Part shown: piece by piece, positions 18,494-27,047 of the stretch
How positions within the stretch are numbered: position 1 is the first letter of the stretch
Layout of the letters: every line of letters starts with the position of its first letter
NCBI RefSeq assembly: GCF_013359775.1
Contig: NZ_JABMCI010000070.1
Location: 62,001-126,000 of the forward strand
Length of the DNA stretch: 64,000 nucleotides
Source: Cellulomonas humilata
GTDB lineage: Bacteria > Actinomycetota > Actinomycetes > Actinomycetales > Cellulomonadaceae
Direction of reading: 5' to 3'
The notes under the pieces: model-generated
Databases searched by the model: none
What the model was told of the DNA's origin: nothing
Seen by the model: only the letters and a program-made list of their open reading frames with translations
Translations under genes and position numbers: made by a program

Positions 18494-20156
18494 CCACCAG
18501 CACGCACACGTCGTCCTCCTGGTAGGGGCCGACGAACCGGTCGACCAGGCGGTTCTTCACGGTCGTGGCGTCGGCGTCGTCGGGGAGCGCCGAGAGCTCC
18601 GCGGTGAGCAGGGCGATCCCCTCCCGCAGGCCACGGTCGCGCCGCTCGACCAGACCGTCGGTGTACAGGACGAGCGTCGCGCTCGCGGGCACGTCGATCG
18701 TGGCCTCGGCTCCGCCCGGACCGGCGAGGCCGATCGGCGTGGACAAGCCGCCGTCGAGCGAGCGGACCTCGCCGCCCGCGAGGCGCAGCAGCGGCGGCGG
18801 GTGCCCCGCTCGTGCGTAGGTGACGTGGGCGTCCTCACCGTTCGGCCGCCACCGCAGGTACGCGCACGTGGAGATGTCGGCGATGTCGAGGCCACGCACC
18901 AGCTCGTCGGCCCTGGACAGGACCTCGCCGGGTGACGACCCCTCCCACGCGTACGACCGCAGCAGCGACCGCAGCTGGCCCATCGCCGCCGCCGCGCGCA
19001 GGTCGTGGCCGACGACGTCGCCGACCGCGAGGCCGATGGCGCCGTCGGGCAGCGGGAGCACGTCGAACCAGTCGCCACCCACCTCGGCCCGGCGACCGGA
19101 CGGGATGTACGCGGCAGCGATGTCCAGCCCGGGGATCTCGGGGATCTCCGGCAGGAGGCTGTGCTGCAGGGTCAGCACGGCGGTGCGCTCGGCGAGGAAC
19201 AGCCGGACGTTGTCGAGCGCCAGCCCGGCCCGGCGTCCCAGGTGCGCGGCCGTCACCACGGCGTCCGCACCGAACCCGTCGACCGCCACCAGGGTGAGCA
19301 CACCGAGCACGCGGTCGCGAGCGCGCAGCGGGACAACCATCGCCTGACCGAGGCCCAGCCGACGCAGCAGCACCAGCTGCTCGGGCGTGGTCCGCCCGGG
19401 CAGCGCCGCGGTGTCGATGGCGTAGGGGGTCGCGACGAACCCGGGGCTGCTGGTCATCGCCTCGGCGATCTTGGGGGCGCGCGTGAGCCAGCCGATGTCC
19501 TGGTTGGCCAAGGCCCGGACGGTCTCGCGGTCGTGCAGGTCGCCGGCGACGAGGTGGACCCGGGAGAACCGACCGCGGTCGTCGGTGATGGCGACGAATC
19601 CCCAGTTCGCCAGCGCGGGGATCGCGATGTCACCGAGGGCGTCGACCGCCGCGTCGTAGTCGAGGTTCTTGGCCAGCTCGTCGCTGATGTGGGCGAGCAG
19701 GTCGAGCCGTGCCGCCGTCTCGTCGACGAGGTCGAGCTCGAGGTCTCGCACCTGGTCGGCAGCCACGCGCTCGGTGACGTCGACCTGGATTCCCACGTGG
19801 TGCGTCACGCGTCCGGTCTCATCGGCGACCGGGCTGATCACCACCTGGTTCCAGAACGCCGTTCCGTCGCGCCGGTAGTTGCGGATGACGGTCGCGACCG
19901 CTCGCCCGTCGTCCATCGCGGTCCGGATGCGTCCCACGGCGATCGGGTCGGTGTCGGCGCCCTGCAGGAACCGGCAGTTGCGCCCGAGCACCTCGTCCGC
20001 CGGGTAGCCGGTGAGTCGGCTGAACGCGCTGTTCACCCAGACCAGGGGGTCGTCCGGCCGCAGCGCGTCCGAGATCGACAGCGCGAGGTCGCTGGCGAGC
20101 ACGGCGTTCAGCGGCATGTCATCCTCAGGCTCGACCACCCTGTCCTCGCTGCTCAC
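18468..20156 (-). CDS. LOV/PAS-GAF-PP2C (SpoIIE-type) phosphatase
   Basis: A 562-aa cytosolic sensor. Residues about 15-130 form a PAS domain with GRNCRFLQGADTD, the flavin-adduct signature of blue-light LOV domains (cysteine 61). A GAF domain follows (about 155-310). The C-terminus is a SpoIIE/PP2C phosphatase with metal-binding aspartates in GGDWFDV, GDVVGHD and LYTDGLVERRD. Such enzymes usually act on phosphorylated anti-sigma antagonists, so light could feed into a general stress response; the partner is not in this window. The GTG start overlaps the stop of the MFS gene (GTGA), coupling the two. Confidence 0.9.
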   Translation of the reverse strand: MSSEDRVVEPEDDMPLNAVLASDLALSISDALRPDDPLVWVNSAFSRLTGYPADEVLGRNCRFLQGADTDPIAVGRIRTAMDDGRAVATVIRNYRRDGTAFWNQVVISPVADETGRVTHHVGIQVDVTERVAADQVRDLELDLVDETAARLDLLAHISDELAKNLDYDAAVDALGDIAIPALANWGFVAITDDRGRFSRVHLVAGDLHDRETVRALANQDIGWLTRAPKIAEAMTSSPGFVATPYAIDTAALPGRTTPEQLVLLRRLGLGQAMVVPLRARDRVLGVLTLVAVDGFGADAVVTAAHLGRRAGLALDNVRLFLAERTAVLTLQHSLLPEIPEIPGLDIAAAYIPSGRRAEVGGDWFDVLPLPDGAIGLAVGDVVGHDLRAAAAMGQLRSLLRSYAWEGSSPGEVLSRADELVRGLDIADISTCAYLRWRPNGEDAHVTYARAGHPPPLLRLAGGEVRSLDGGLSTPIGLAGPGGAEATIDVPASATLVLYTDGLVERRDRGLREGIALLTAELSALPDDADATTVKNRLVDRFVGPYQEDDVCVLVVRRVPPTS

Positions 20157-21463
20157 GACACCAATCGTGCCTCGGCGACCGGCCGTGCGGGTACCCCTCG
20201 GGAGGCCGATCCGTAGAGCGCGGCGAACCCGGCGTACGCGACGGCGAGCACGAGGAACAGCCCCCGGGAGTACCCCGTGTCGGGCAGCGTGACCGCGCCC
20301 AGGGCCGCCGCGCCCACGAACGCGGCGTTGTAGAGGACGTCGTAGAGCGCGAACGCCCGGCCGCGGAAGGCGTCGTCGGTGTCGCGCTGGACGATCGTGT
20401 CGACCGCGATCTTGGCGCCCTGGGCGGCCAGGCCGAGCGCACCGGCGGCGACCAGCACCGCGACCCGCGACGCCGAGGCGACGAGCAGCAGCTGGCTGAC
20501 TGCCGCGAGGCTCAGGCAGAGCACGATCCACACGTGCGGCCCGGTGCGCGGCGACAGCACGGGGGTGAGCACCACGGCGAGCACGAACCCCGCCGCCGAC
20601 GCCCCGAGCACCAGCCCGAACGTCCGCAGCCCTTGGTCCGCGTCCGCGGGGTCGGACAGCAGGTTGCGGGCGATGAGGATGCTGGCGATGAACGTGACGC
20701 CGTACAGGAACCGGTGCGCGGCCATGATCCCGAGCGCCCGCGCGGGGGTCCGCCGCTGGATCAGGTGCCGCGCCCCGGCCACCAGCCCGTGGGCGAGGCT
20801 GCTCAGGGCTGCCTTCATCTGGCGGGCGTCGGCGCGCTCGTCGGGACCCAGCCGGTCCTTGCCCAACCGCGTGGCCAGCGCGGCGGCGGTCGCCATGACT
20901 GCGGCCGCGAGGAACAGTGCGGCCCCGTCGCGGGTGTGCCCCGCGGGGAGCACCAGGCCGAGCACGAAGCCGATCCCGGCGCCGACACCCGCCGCCGCCG
21001 CGCCGAGGGTCGGGGTGAGCGAGTTGGCCGTGAGCAGCAGCGGACCGTCGACCGTGCGGGGCAGCGACGCGCTCAGCGCCGAGAGCAGGAACCGGTTGAT
21101 GGACAGGTTGACCAGCGCGAGCACGTACACCGCCGGCCCCACCCCGTCGGTCACCATGATCAGCGCGATGACCACGGTGATCGCGACCCGCACCAGGTTG
21201 CCGACGAACAGCACCTGACGGCGGCGCCACCGGTCGAGCAGGACGCCCGCCCACGGACCGACGATCGTGAACGGGAGCAGGAGCACCGCGAACGCGGTCG
21301 CGACGCCGGCCGCGGTGCTGGCGTTCTCCGGGGAGAAGAAGAACAGGGTGGCCAGCCCGACCTGGAACATGCCGTCGGCCGTCTGGCTCACGAGCCGGAC
21401 GGCGAACAGCTTGCGGAAGTCCTTCAGGGGCCACAGGGCCTTGAGGTCGGCGATCACCTGCAC
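20153..21463 (-). CDS. MFS transporter
   Basis: A 436-aa protein with about 12 membrane segments and the MFS loop GPWAGVLLDRWRRRQVLF between segments 2 and 3. It most resembles the DHA3-type drug exporter group; the substrate is unknown. I chose GTG 21463, which has GGGAGG eight bases upstream. Its 3' end overlaps the start of the LOV phosphatase. A palindrome (21511-21551) lies in the leader. Confidence 0.88.
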   Translation of the reverse strand: MQVIADLKALWPLKDFRKLFAVRLVSQTADGMFQVGLATLFFFSPENASTAAGVATAFAVLLLPFTIVGPWAGVLLDRWRRRQVLFVGNLVRVAITVVIALIMVTDGVGPAVYVLALVNLSINRFLLSALSASLPRTVDGPLLLTANSLTPTLGAAAAGVGAGIGFVLGLVLPAGHTRDGAALFLAAAVMATAAALATRLGKDRLGPDERADARQMKAALSSLAHGLVAGARHLIQRRTPARALGIMAAHRFLYGVTFIASILIARNLLSDPADADQGLRTFGLVLGASAAGFVLAVVLTPVLSPRTGPHVWIVLCLSLAAVSQLLLVASASRVAVLVAAGALGLAAQGAKIAVDTIVQRDTDDAFRGRAFALYDVLYNAAFVGAAALGAVTLPDTGYSRGLFLVLAVAYAGFAALYGSASRGVPARPVAEARLVS

Positions 21464-21510
21464 CGAGTCATCCTCCCACCCGGCTCCGCACGGCTTGTCC
21501 GGACACATTG

Positions 21511-21551
21511 CGAGGAGTTCGTTCCCTGTGGCAGAACCAAGTCCTCACGAT
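21511..21551. repeat. Palindromic repeat A, 3' side of the DUF559-like gene
   Basis: GAGGAGTTCGT (from 21512) pairs with ACCAAGTCCTC (ending 21547), with only C-C/G-G type mismatches, around a 13-nt centre containing GTGGCAGA. The copy at 22594-22634 is the same length and fits best in the opposite orientation. It overlaps the last codons of the gene it borders. Confidence 0.8.
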
Positions 21552-22531
21552 GTGGGCCGGACGGGGCAGGTGTCCGCACAGGGGCGCGCGAGGCCCGTCC
21601 AGCCGCGAGATCTCAGGGCAGCGACCACCTGGACGGCGGTGGCGCACGGGTCGGCGACCACGTGTCGCCACCGGTACCGCAGGGTGACGTCCCCGAGTGC
21701 GATGAGCACCGCGTTGTCCCGCCACGTGTCGTCGTCGGTCCGACCGAACGGATGGGCGAGCTGGCCGTCGAGCTCGATCCGGACTCCGAGACCCTTGTGC
21801 ACACGGTCCGCCCGGATCCACCGCCCATCGACCCGATCGGACACCTGGGCCTGCGCCCGCGGGAGCCCGTGCCGCGCCTCGACGTCGCGCGCGTAGCGGT
21901 GCTCCAGCGGTGACTCGATGCCGCGGCCCGGCTCATCGAGGAGCTCGAGAAGCAGGGCGCGGTGCCGCACCCTCGGACGCTGTCGGGCGTGCAGCAGGAG
22001 TCGACCTGGGACGACGCCCTGACGGATGGCGTCGCACAGGAGCCCGACGACCTCGTCGTCGGACTCGAGCCCGTCGAGCAGATCGAGCACGGTCGGTTCT
22101 GTGCCGACGACGCGCAGCGCTCCGCCCGCGAACGGCATGACGTTCCGGCGGTGGACCACCAGCCCGGGCCGAGCGCTGACGGTGCGACCACCCGGGACGC
22201 TCACCACCAGGTCGGCCCCGGGGCGAGGCACGAGGCCGTGCACGAACGCGGCGGACCGGTGCGAGAGCGCAGCCTCATTGCCCGCGCAGAGCAGGGCGCC
22301 GCGTGCACGCTGGCGCCAGGTCACCGGCCCGGAGTGCAGAACGACGACACCCCGGAACACCCGCTGCCACTCACCGCTGCTCACTCGGCGCGCCACGAGG
22401 GATCTCTGCACGCCCCAGGCCTGCAGCTGCGCGGTCGTCACCACGTCGTCCTGCCGCGCGGCCACCGCGGCGGCCACGGGATCGATGCGCCCAGGCAGCC
22501 GCGCACCAGACGTGCCCGTGCCGTGGATCAT
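21545..22531 (-). CDS. AbiEi-like/DUF559 (Vsr-like) domain protein
   Basis: A 328-aa protein. The N-terminal 80 residues (VVTTAQLQAWGVQRSLVARR, then FRGVVV) are the winged-helix seen in AbiEi-type antitoxin and DUF559 proteins. The C-terminal 100 residues (ADRVHKGLGVRIELDGQLAH and DNAVLIALGDVTLRYRWRHV) resemble the DUF559 endonuclease-like fold related to Vsr. Such genes are abundant in actinobacteria with no clear role. ATG 22531 is my choice; GTG/ATG codons up to 22591 are alternatives. The gene stands alone between two inverted copies of one palindrome, which suggests past mobility. Confidence 0.75.
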   Translation of the reverse strand: MIHGTGTSGARLPGRIDPVAAAVAARQDDVVTTAQLQAWGVQRSLVARRVSSGEWQRVFRGVVVLHSGPVTWRQRARGALLCAGNEAALSHRSAAFVHGLVPRPGADLVVSVPGGRTVSARPGLVVHRRNVMPFAGGALRVVGTEPTVLDLLDGLESDDEVVGLLCDAIRQGVVPGRLLLHARQRPRVRHRALLLELLDEPGRGIESPLEHRYARDVEARHGLPRAQAQVSDRVDGRWIRADRVHKGLGVRIELDGQLAHPFGRTDDDTWRDNAVLIALGDVTLRYRWRHVVADPCATAVQVVAALRSRGWTGLARPCADTCPVRPTS

Positions 22532-22593
22532 CCACGCAGCGTGCCGCACCACCCTCGCCCGCCGGGTCGGCCCTCCACAGGCGGCGATCATCC

Positions 22594-22634
22594 CGAGGAG
22601 TTCGTCCTGCCACGCGCCACCAAGTCCTCGCGAT
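22594..22634. repeat. Palindromic repeat B, 5' side of the DUF559-like gene
   Basis: GAGGAGTTCGT pairs with ACCAAGTCCTC around a 13-nt centre containing CTGCCACG. Read on the minus strand it aligns with copy A, including GTGGCAG in the centre, so A and B form an inverted pair 1.1 kb apart. It ends 20 bp before the ECF promoter. Confidence 0.8.
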
Positions 22635-22654
22635 CCCCCCGTGCCCGACGCTCA

Positions 22655-22684
22655 CCCCAACCGAACCGGGTGCCGAGACGTTCT
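22655..22684 (+). promoter_or_regulatory. ECF-type promoter 1
   Basis: CCCCAACC (22655-22662), a 16-bp spacer and CGTTCT (22679-22684). Nearly the same pair of boxes, also followed by GGTGACTG, precedes the second ECF gene, so each sigma factor probably reads its own or both promoters. Confidence 0.75.
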
Positions 22685-22725
22685 AGGTGACTGGCGATGA
22701 TCGCCATGCGACAGGAAGGGGTCCG

Positions 22726-23280
22726 ATGGCCCGGCGTTGGGAGCCGCTGCTCGAGCAGGTGGCGCGTGAGCGCTACCCGCGGCTGGTGGCACGCGCGATG
22801 CTGCTGGTCCCGTCGCGGTCGGACGCCGAGGACCTGGTGCAGGAGGCGCTCGTCGCGACGTTCAGCGCGCGTGCCCGGTTCGAGTCCGCCGCGCAGGCCG
22901 AGCAGTACGTCCGTCGCGCGATCGTGTCGCGGTTCGTCGACCGTGCCCGGCGCAGCGGCCGGGAGCGGTCCGCGGCCGAACGGGCTGTCGCCCGACCTCA
23001 ACCGTCGACGGCCGACCTCGCTGAGCAGGGGTTGTCGACGAACCTCGAGGTCGCACTCCTGGCGCTGAGCCCGCGAGTCAGGGCGTGCGTCGTGCTGCGC
23101 CACCTCGAGGACCTGTCCGTGCGCGAGACCGCCGCCCTGCTCGGCCTGAGCGAGGGCGCGGTGAAGCGGTACGTCTCGGACGGCGTCGCCGCCCTCAACG
23201 CGGCGTTGGGCACGACGAGCCCCGACGACCGTGACCCGGTGGTGCTCGTGCAGACCGAGGAGGTGCGCCGTGGAGCGTGA
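22726..23280 (+). CDS. ECF RNA polymerase sigma factor (SigE-family-like), copy 1
   Basis: A 184-aa two-domain sigma factor. Region 2 is YPRLVARAMLLVPSRSDAEDLVQEALVATF; region 4 is LSPRVRACVVLRHLEDLSVRETAALLGLSEGAVKRYVSDG. It belongs with the SigE-family group (SARP-type Streptomyces ECFs). I chose ATG 22726 because AGGAAGGGG precedes it and the predicted transcription start lies after the upstream GTG 22687. The next gene begins 11 bp before this one stops, and the whole unit is repeated at 24758-26895. Confidence 0.92.
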   Translation: MARRWEPLLEQVARERYPRLVARAMLLVPSRSDAEDLVQEALVATFSARARFESAAQAEQYVRRAIVSRFVDRARRSGRERSAAERAVARPQPSTADLAEQGLSTNLEVALLALSPRVRACVVLRHLEDLSVRETAALLGLSEGAVKRYVSDGVAALNAALGTTSPDDRDPVVLVQTEEVRRGA

Positions 23281-24733
23281 CCTGAGGGACGTCATGGCGG
23301 AGAACCTGGGCGCGCGGGAGCAGTCGATCGCCGACCTGCGGCCGTCGACCGGCGCGCTGGCGCGCTCGGTCCGGTCCGTGCGGCGTCGCCGAACGGTGCG
23401 TCATTCGTCGCAGGCCGTGGGCGGTCTCGCGGTGGTCGCGGCCGTGGCGGTGGCCTCGTGGTTCGGGCTTCGCGCGGTCGACGAGCCGGTGCCGGCCGTG
23501 ACGCCGACGCCGTCGGTGTCGGCGACCGCACCGGCGCCGAGCGCGTCGCCCACGACGCCGACCGTGGTCCCCGACGAGATCCTGGGCCTCCCCCCGACGC
23601 GGCCGATGCCGCCCGGGCTGCTCACGCGGACGACCCCGGGCTGGGTGCTCGCCATCTACCGGTCGGTGCCGGACGACTCGCCGGACCCGGACTCGCCCCC
23701 CGTCGCGCACACCGTCGTGCTCGCCTCACCCGAGGGCGACCTGTACCGCGTGCTGGACCTGCCGCTCGACCTGCAGATCCGACTGCTGCGCTGGGAGGCG
23801 GGGTCGACCACGGCGGTGGTGACCAGAGTGGGGAGCGACGTCCCGACGGACGAGGCGCGGGTGGCGCTCGACCTCGAGACCGGTGCACTCACGCCCACGA
23901 CCCTCGGGCTCCAGGTGACCGGGGTCTACTCCAACTACTGGGTGGGGTCGGCGGCGGACGGTGCGGAGCTCTGGACCGTGGTGACGAGCAGCGACGCCTA
24001 CACGTCGGACCTGTTCCGGGTGAAGGAGGGTGCCGACCCGGAGCGTGTCGGCGGTATCGGGTTCCAGTGGCTGCTCGACCCGACGGGGCGCTGGCTGGTG
24101 TCGAACGTGCCGGGTGGGGCCACCGACGAGCCCGAGCCGTTCGCCCTGCTCGACGTCGTCGACGGCGGGCGTCTCGAGCTCTCGTACGACGTCCCCGGAC
24201 AGGTGTGCGCCGTCGTGGGGTGGCTCGAGCCCGGCGCGCTCCTGGCGATCTGCGCCGACGCCGGCTACCGCACCGCCGGCATCGGTGACCCTGCCGCCGC
24301 GCATGCCGCCTACTACCGCATCGACGTGGGGCCGACAGACGCCACCGCCACCCTCCTCGCCCCGCTCGGATCCTCCGACCCGCGGCCGATGACGTGGCAG
24401 GGCGGCTGGGCGGCATCGGGGGTGCTGGCGTTCCCGGGGCACCGGGGGGACCTGGGCGAGCCCGGTGCGTGCGCCGACGACCTCTACTTGTGGTCCGGCC
24501 AGGCGGCCACGCCCATGCACGTGGCACCCGGAGCGACCGGGTTCTCGCTCGCCTCGGGAGAGCCGCTGGTCGTCAGCACGGTTGCAGGAGGGTGCAGCGG
24601 CTACCCGTCGGCGGTGACACTGCGGTCGTTCGACGCCACCAGAGGTTCGTGGACCGTCCTGGCCCCGGAGCCGTCGGCCTCGGGCGCGACCGGGTGGTTC
24701 ACCGGGGTCGAGTCGTGGGTGGTGGGCCGCTGA
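23270..24733 (+). CDS. Single-pass membrane protein paired with ECF sigma, copy 1
   Basis: A 487-aa protein. A short cytosolic N-terminus (about 55 residues, basic at its end) leads to one membrane span (AVGGLAVVAAVAVASWFGL), a Thr/Pro/Ser-rich linker, and about 380 outside residues with repeated WxxP/DLYR-type segments that may form a propeller. By position and layout it is a candidate anti-sigma factor or sensor, but the cytosolic part lacks a recognisable zinc anti-sigma motif. The GTG start has GAGGAGG upstream. It is paralogous to the protein at 25381. Confidence 0.8.
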   Translation: MERDLRDVMAENLGAREQSIADLRPSTGALARSVRSVRRRRTVRHSSQAVGGLAVVAAVAVASWFGLRAVDEPVPAVTPTPSVSATAPAPSASPTTPTVVPDEILGLPPTRPMPPGLLTRTTPGWVLAIYRSVPDDSPDPDSPPVAHTVVLASPEGDLYRVLDLPLDLQIRLLRWEAGSTTAVVTRVGSDVPTDEARVALDLETGALTPTTLGLQVTGVYSNYWVGSAADGAELWTVVTSSDAYTSDLFRVKEGADPERVGGIGFQWLLDPTGRWLVSNVPGGATDEPEPFALLDVVDGGRLELSYDVPGQVCAVVGWLEPGALLAICADAGYRTAGIGDPAAAHAAYYRIDVGPTDATATLLAPLGSSDPRPMTWQGGWAASGVLAFPGHRGDLGEPGACADDLYLWSGQAATPMHVAPGATGFSLASGEPLVVSTVAGGCSGYPSAVTLRSFDATRGSWTVLAPEPSASGATGWFTGVESWVVGR

Positions 24734-24757
24734 TCCGTTCCCGGCGAGGAAGATGCA

Positions 24758-24788
24758 CCCCAACCAGCCGGGACGGCCCCAGCGTTCT
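24758..24788 (+). promoter_or_regulatory. ECF-type promoter 2
   Basis: CCCCAACC (24758-24765), a 17-bp spacer and CGTTCT (24783-24788), then GGTGACTG. It matches promoter 1 apart from one spacer base. Confidence 0.75.
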
Positions 24789-24836
24789 TCTTGGTGACTG
24801 CCGACGGTCGGCGTCGGGGCACGATCGGGAGGCGTT

Positions 24837-25391
24837 GTGAGTCCGGGTTGGGACGGGGTGCTCGAGCAGCTCGTGCGCGAGCGGTACCCCCGCTTGGTGG
24901 GCCACGCGATGCTGCTCGTCGGGTCGCGGCACGACGCGCAGGACCTGGTGCAGGAGGCGCTCGTCGCGACGTTCTCCGGACGAGCGCGCTTCGCGAGCAT
25001 CGGGCAGGCCGAGCAGTACGTGCGCCGGACCATCGTGACCCGCTCCATCGACGAGTCGCGGCGGCGGAACCGCGAGCGGGCGGCGCTGACCAGGCTGGGC
25101 AGCCGACCTGTCGGTGAGGCCGTCGTCGAGGAGCGCGGGCTCGGGGCGGACGTGGTGCGGGCACTCCAGCAGCTGGCCCCCCGCGAGCGGGCGTGCGTGG
25201 TGCTCCGCCAGGTCGAGGACCTCTCGGTGCGGGACACCGCCGCTGCGCTCGGGCTGAGCGAGGGCGCGGTCAAGCGCTACACGTCCGACGGCACCGCCAA
25301 GCTCGATGCCGCGCTGGGCACGACGACGACCCACCAGGAGCACGCGGCCGTGCGCCTGGTCGACTCGAGGGAGGTGCGCCATGAGCTCTGA
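24837..25391 (+). CDS. ECF RNA polymerase sigma factor (SigE-family-like), copy 2
   Basis: A 184-aa sigma factor, clearly a paralogue of the one at 22726. It shares RERYPRLV.HAMLLV, LVQEALVATFSGRARF, QAEQYVRR and the region-4 block VEDLSVRDTAAALGLSEGAV. The GTG start lies 48 bp after the promoter box. Its last codons overlap the next gene by 11 bp, as in copy 1. The pair arose by duplication of the whole sigma-plus-membrane-protein unit. Confidence 0.92.
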   Translation: MSPGWDGVLEQLVRERYPRLVGHAMLLVGSRHDAQDLVQEALVATFSGRARFASIGQAEQYVRRTIVTRSIDESRRRNRERAALTRLGSRPVGEAVVEERGLGADVVRALQQLAPRERACVVLRQVEDLSVRDTAAALGLSEGAVKRYTSDGTAKLDAALGTTTTHQEHAAVRLVDSREVRHEL

Positions 25392-26895
25392 GCTGGGAAC
25401 CCTGCTGGCCCGAGCCGTCGACGAGCTGTCGACCGACGGGCCGATGGACGAGCTGCGCGCCGCCGGCCTGCGCCGGATCGTGCGCCGTCGCCGCGTCGAG
25501 CGGCACTCCGTCGAGTCCGTCGCCGCCGTTGCTGCCGCCGGCGTCGTCGGCACCGCGGCCTGGTTCGGGCTCGACCGGCTGTCACCCCCGCCGCCCGCGC
25601 ACGACCCCACTCCGTCGGTGACCGCGACGCCGACACCGACGCCATCGGCAACTCCGGCCCCCGAGCCGACGACCGCGCCGACGCTCGCCCCGGCCGTCGC
25701 CGGGGTGCCGTCCGCGTTCGTCGCGCCGCCCGACCTCCTGGAGCAGACCGGACCCGGCTGGATGCTGGCGTCCTACCGCCCGCGGTACGTGCCGACCGAC
25801 CGCGACGACGTGGAGCAGGCCGACGACCAGGTGCTGCACCTCGTGTCGCCGGACGGTGCGCACTACGCGGTGGTCACGCTGCCTGTCGATCCGACGGTGG
25901 ACATCCTCTACTGGGATGCGGGCGCTCCTCGTGCGCGGGTCCGGCAGTGGACGGAGGACGAGAGACTCCTGATGACCCTCACGCCCGCGACGAGCACAGG
26001 CTGGCTCGACCTCCGCACGGGCACCGTGACCCTCGACGGGCCGGACTTCAACCCGACCGGCGAGTTCCTCGCGGTGCTCCCGGACGGCACCGAGCTGTGG
26101 AGCGAGAACAAGGACTACGACGAGAACATCGACGAGGACCCGAACCCGGGCGAGGAGATCTACGCGGTGGCTCCGGGTGCGCAGCCGCGCCTCCTGGCGA
26201 GCGACGCCGACTGGAGGTACCACCTGAGCCTCGACCCCGGTGCCGAGCGCTTCGCGATCCTCGACGCGGAGGGCGTGGCGATCACGAGCGTCGCCGACGG
26301 GACGCAGCAGCACATCTCGCTGGGTCGCCCGGCTGCGGAGTGCGACCTCGTCAGCTGGCTCGACCGGACGGGCGTGCTGGCCGCGTGCCGCACGACTACG
26401 GGAGGCACCCGCCTGCTCGACAACGCACCCGCGCTGTACCGCGTCGACACGGGCGACTCCACGGTCACGCTGGTGCACAGCTTCGTCGCCGGCGAGCCGA
26501 TCCCGGCGTTCCCGGGTGCGGGCTCCTACGTCAGGGACGGGGTCGTGGTGTTCGCGTCGGTCCCGGTGACGGCGGACACGACCCTCGACGTGGGAGCGGC
26601 GAGCATCGGGCTCACGATGTGGACCGCCGACGGGCTCTCGTCGCTCCCGGGCGTCCCGGCAGACATGTCCACCGCGCGGACGCGGGTGCGGGGAGATGTC
26701 ATCTACGTCGACACGCGCGGGTGGGCGGGCCTCCCGCCGAGCGCCGACGGGCCGGTCGCCGGCTCCGTCGTGGCGATCGACACCCTGTCCGGCAGCACCA
26801 CCGAGCTCAGCTCGCCCGGCCGGCCGCAGGACGGCGTCGCTCGGTGGCTCGGCGACGACCTGACCTGGTGGGTGGCCGGCGCATCGGGCGGCTGA
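25381..26895 (+). CDS. Single-pass membrane protein paired with ECF sigma, copy 2
   Basis: A 504-aa paralogue of the protein at 23270: a cytosolic N-terminus of about 45 residues ending in RRRRVERHS, a span (VESVAAVAAAGVVGTAAWFGL), a Thr/Pro linker and a large outside domain. The outside domain carries an acidic insertion (NKDYDENIDEDPNPGEE) that copy 1 lacks. It is a likely sensor or anti-sigma for the upstream ECF factor; the ligand is unknown. A strong hairpin follows its stop. Confidence 0.8.
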   Translation: MSSELGTLLARAVDELSTDGPMDELRAAGLRRIVRRRRVERHSVESVAAVAAAGVVGTAAWFGLDRLSPPPPAHDPTPSVTATPTPTPSATPAPEPTTAPTLAPAVAGVPSAFVAPPDLLEQTGPGWMLASYRPRYVPTDRDDVEQADDQVLHLVSPDGAHYAVVTLPVDPTVDILYWDAGAPRARVRQWTEDERLLMTLTPATSTGWLDLRTGTVTLDGPDFNPTGEFLAVLPDGTELWSENKDYDENIDEDPNPGEEIYAVAPGAQPRLLASDADWRYHLSLDPGAERFAILDAEGVAITSVADGTQQHISLGRPAAECDLVSWLDRTGVLAACRTTTGGTRLLDNAPALYRVDTGDSTVTLVHSFVAGEPIPAFPGAGSYVRDGVVVFASVPVTADTTLDVGAASIGLTMWTADGLSSLPGVPADMSTARTRVRGDVIYVDTRGWAGLPPSADGPVAGSVVAIDTLSGSTTELSSPGRPQDGVARWLGDDLTWWVAGASGG

Positions 26896-26905
26896 CCCCG
26901 GGAAC

Positions 26906-26945
26906 GACGAAGGCGCGCACCCCGCCAGGGATGCGCGCCTTCGTC
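26906..26945. terminator. Strong bidirectional terminator hairpin
   Basis: GACGAAGGCGCGC (26906-26918) pairs perfectly with GCGCGCCTTCGTC (26933-26945) around a 14-nt loop. It stands 10 bp after the stop of the ECF operon and faces convergent ino1. Confidence 0.9.
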
Positions 26946-27047
26946 GGTTCAGCTCACAGGGAGCGCGCTGTGCTTGTTGCTCGCGCCGACCTGCGTTCCG
27001 CTAAGGGCGGGTGCGCTGGCGCGCCCCCACCCTCAGCTGCACTCCGG

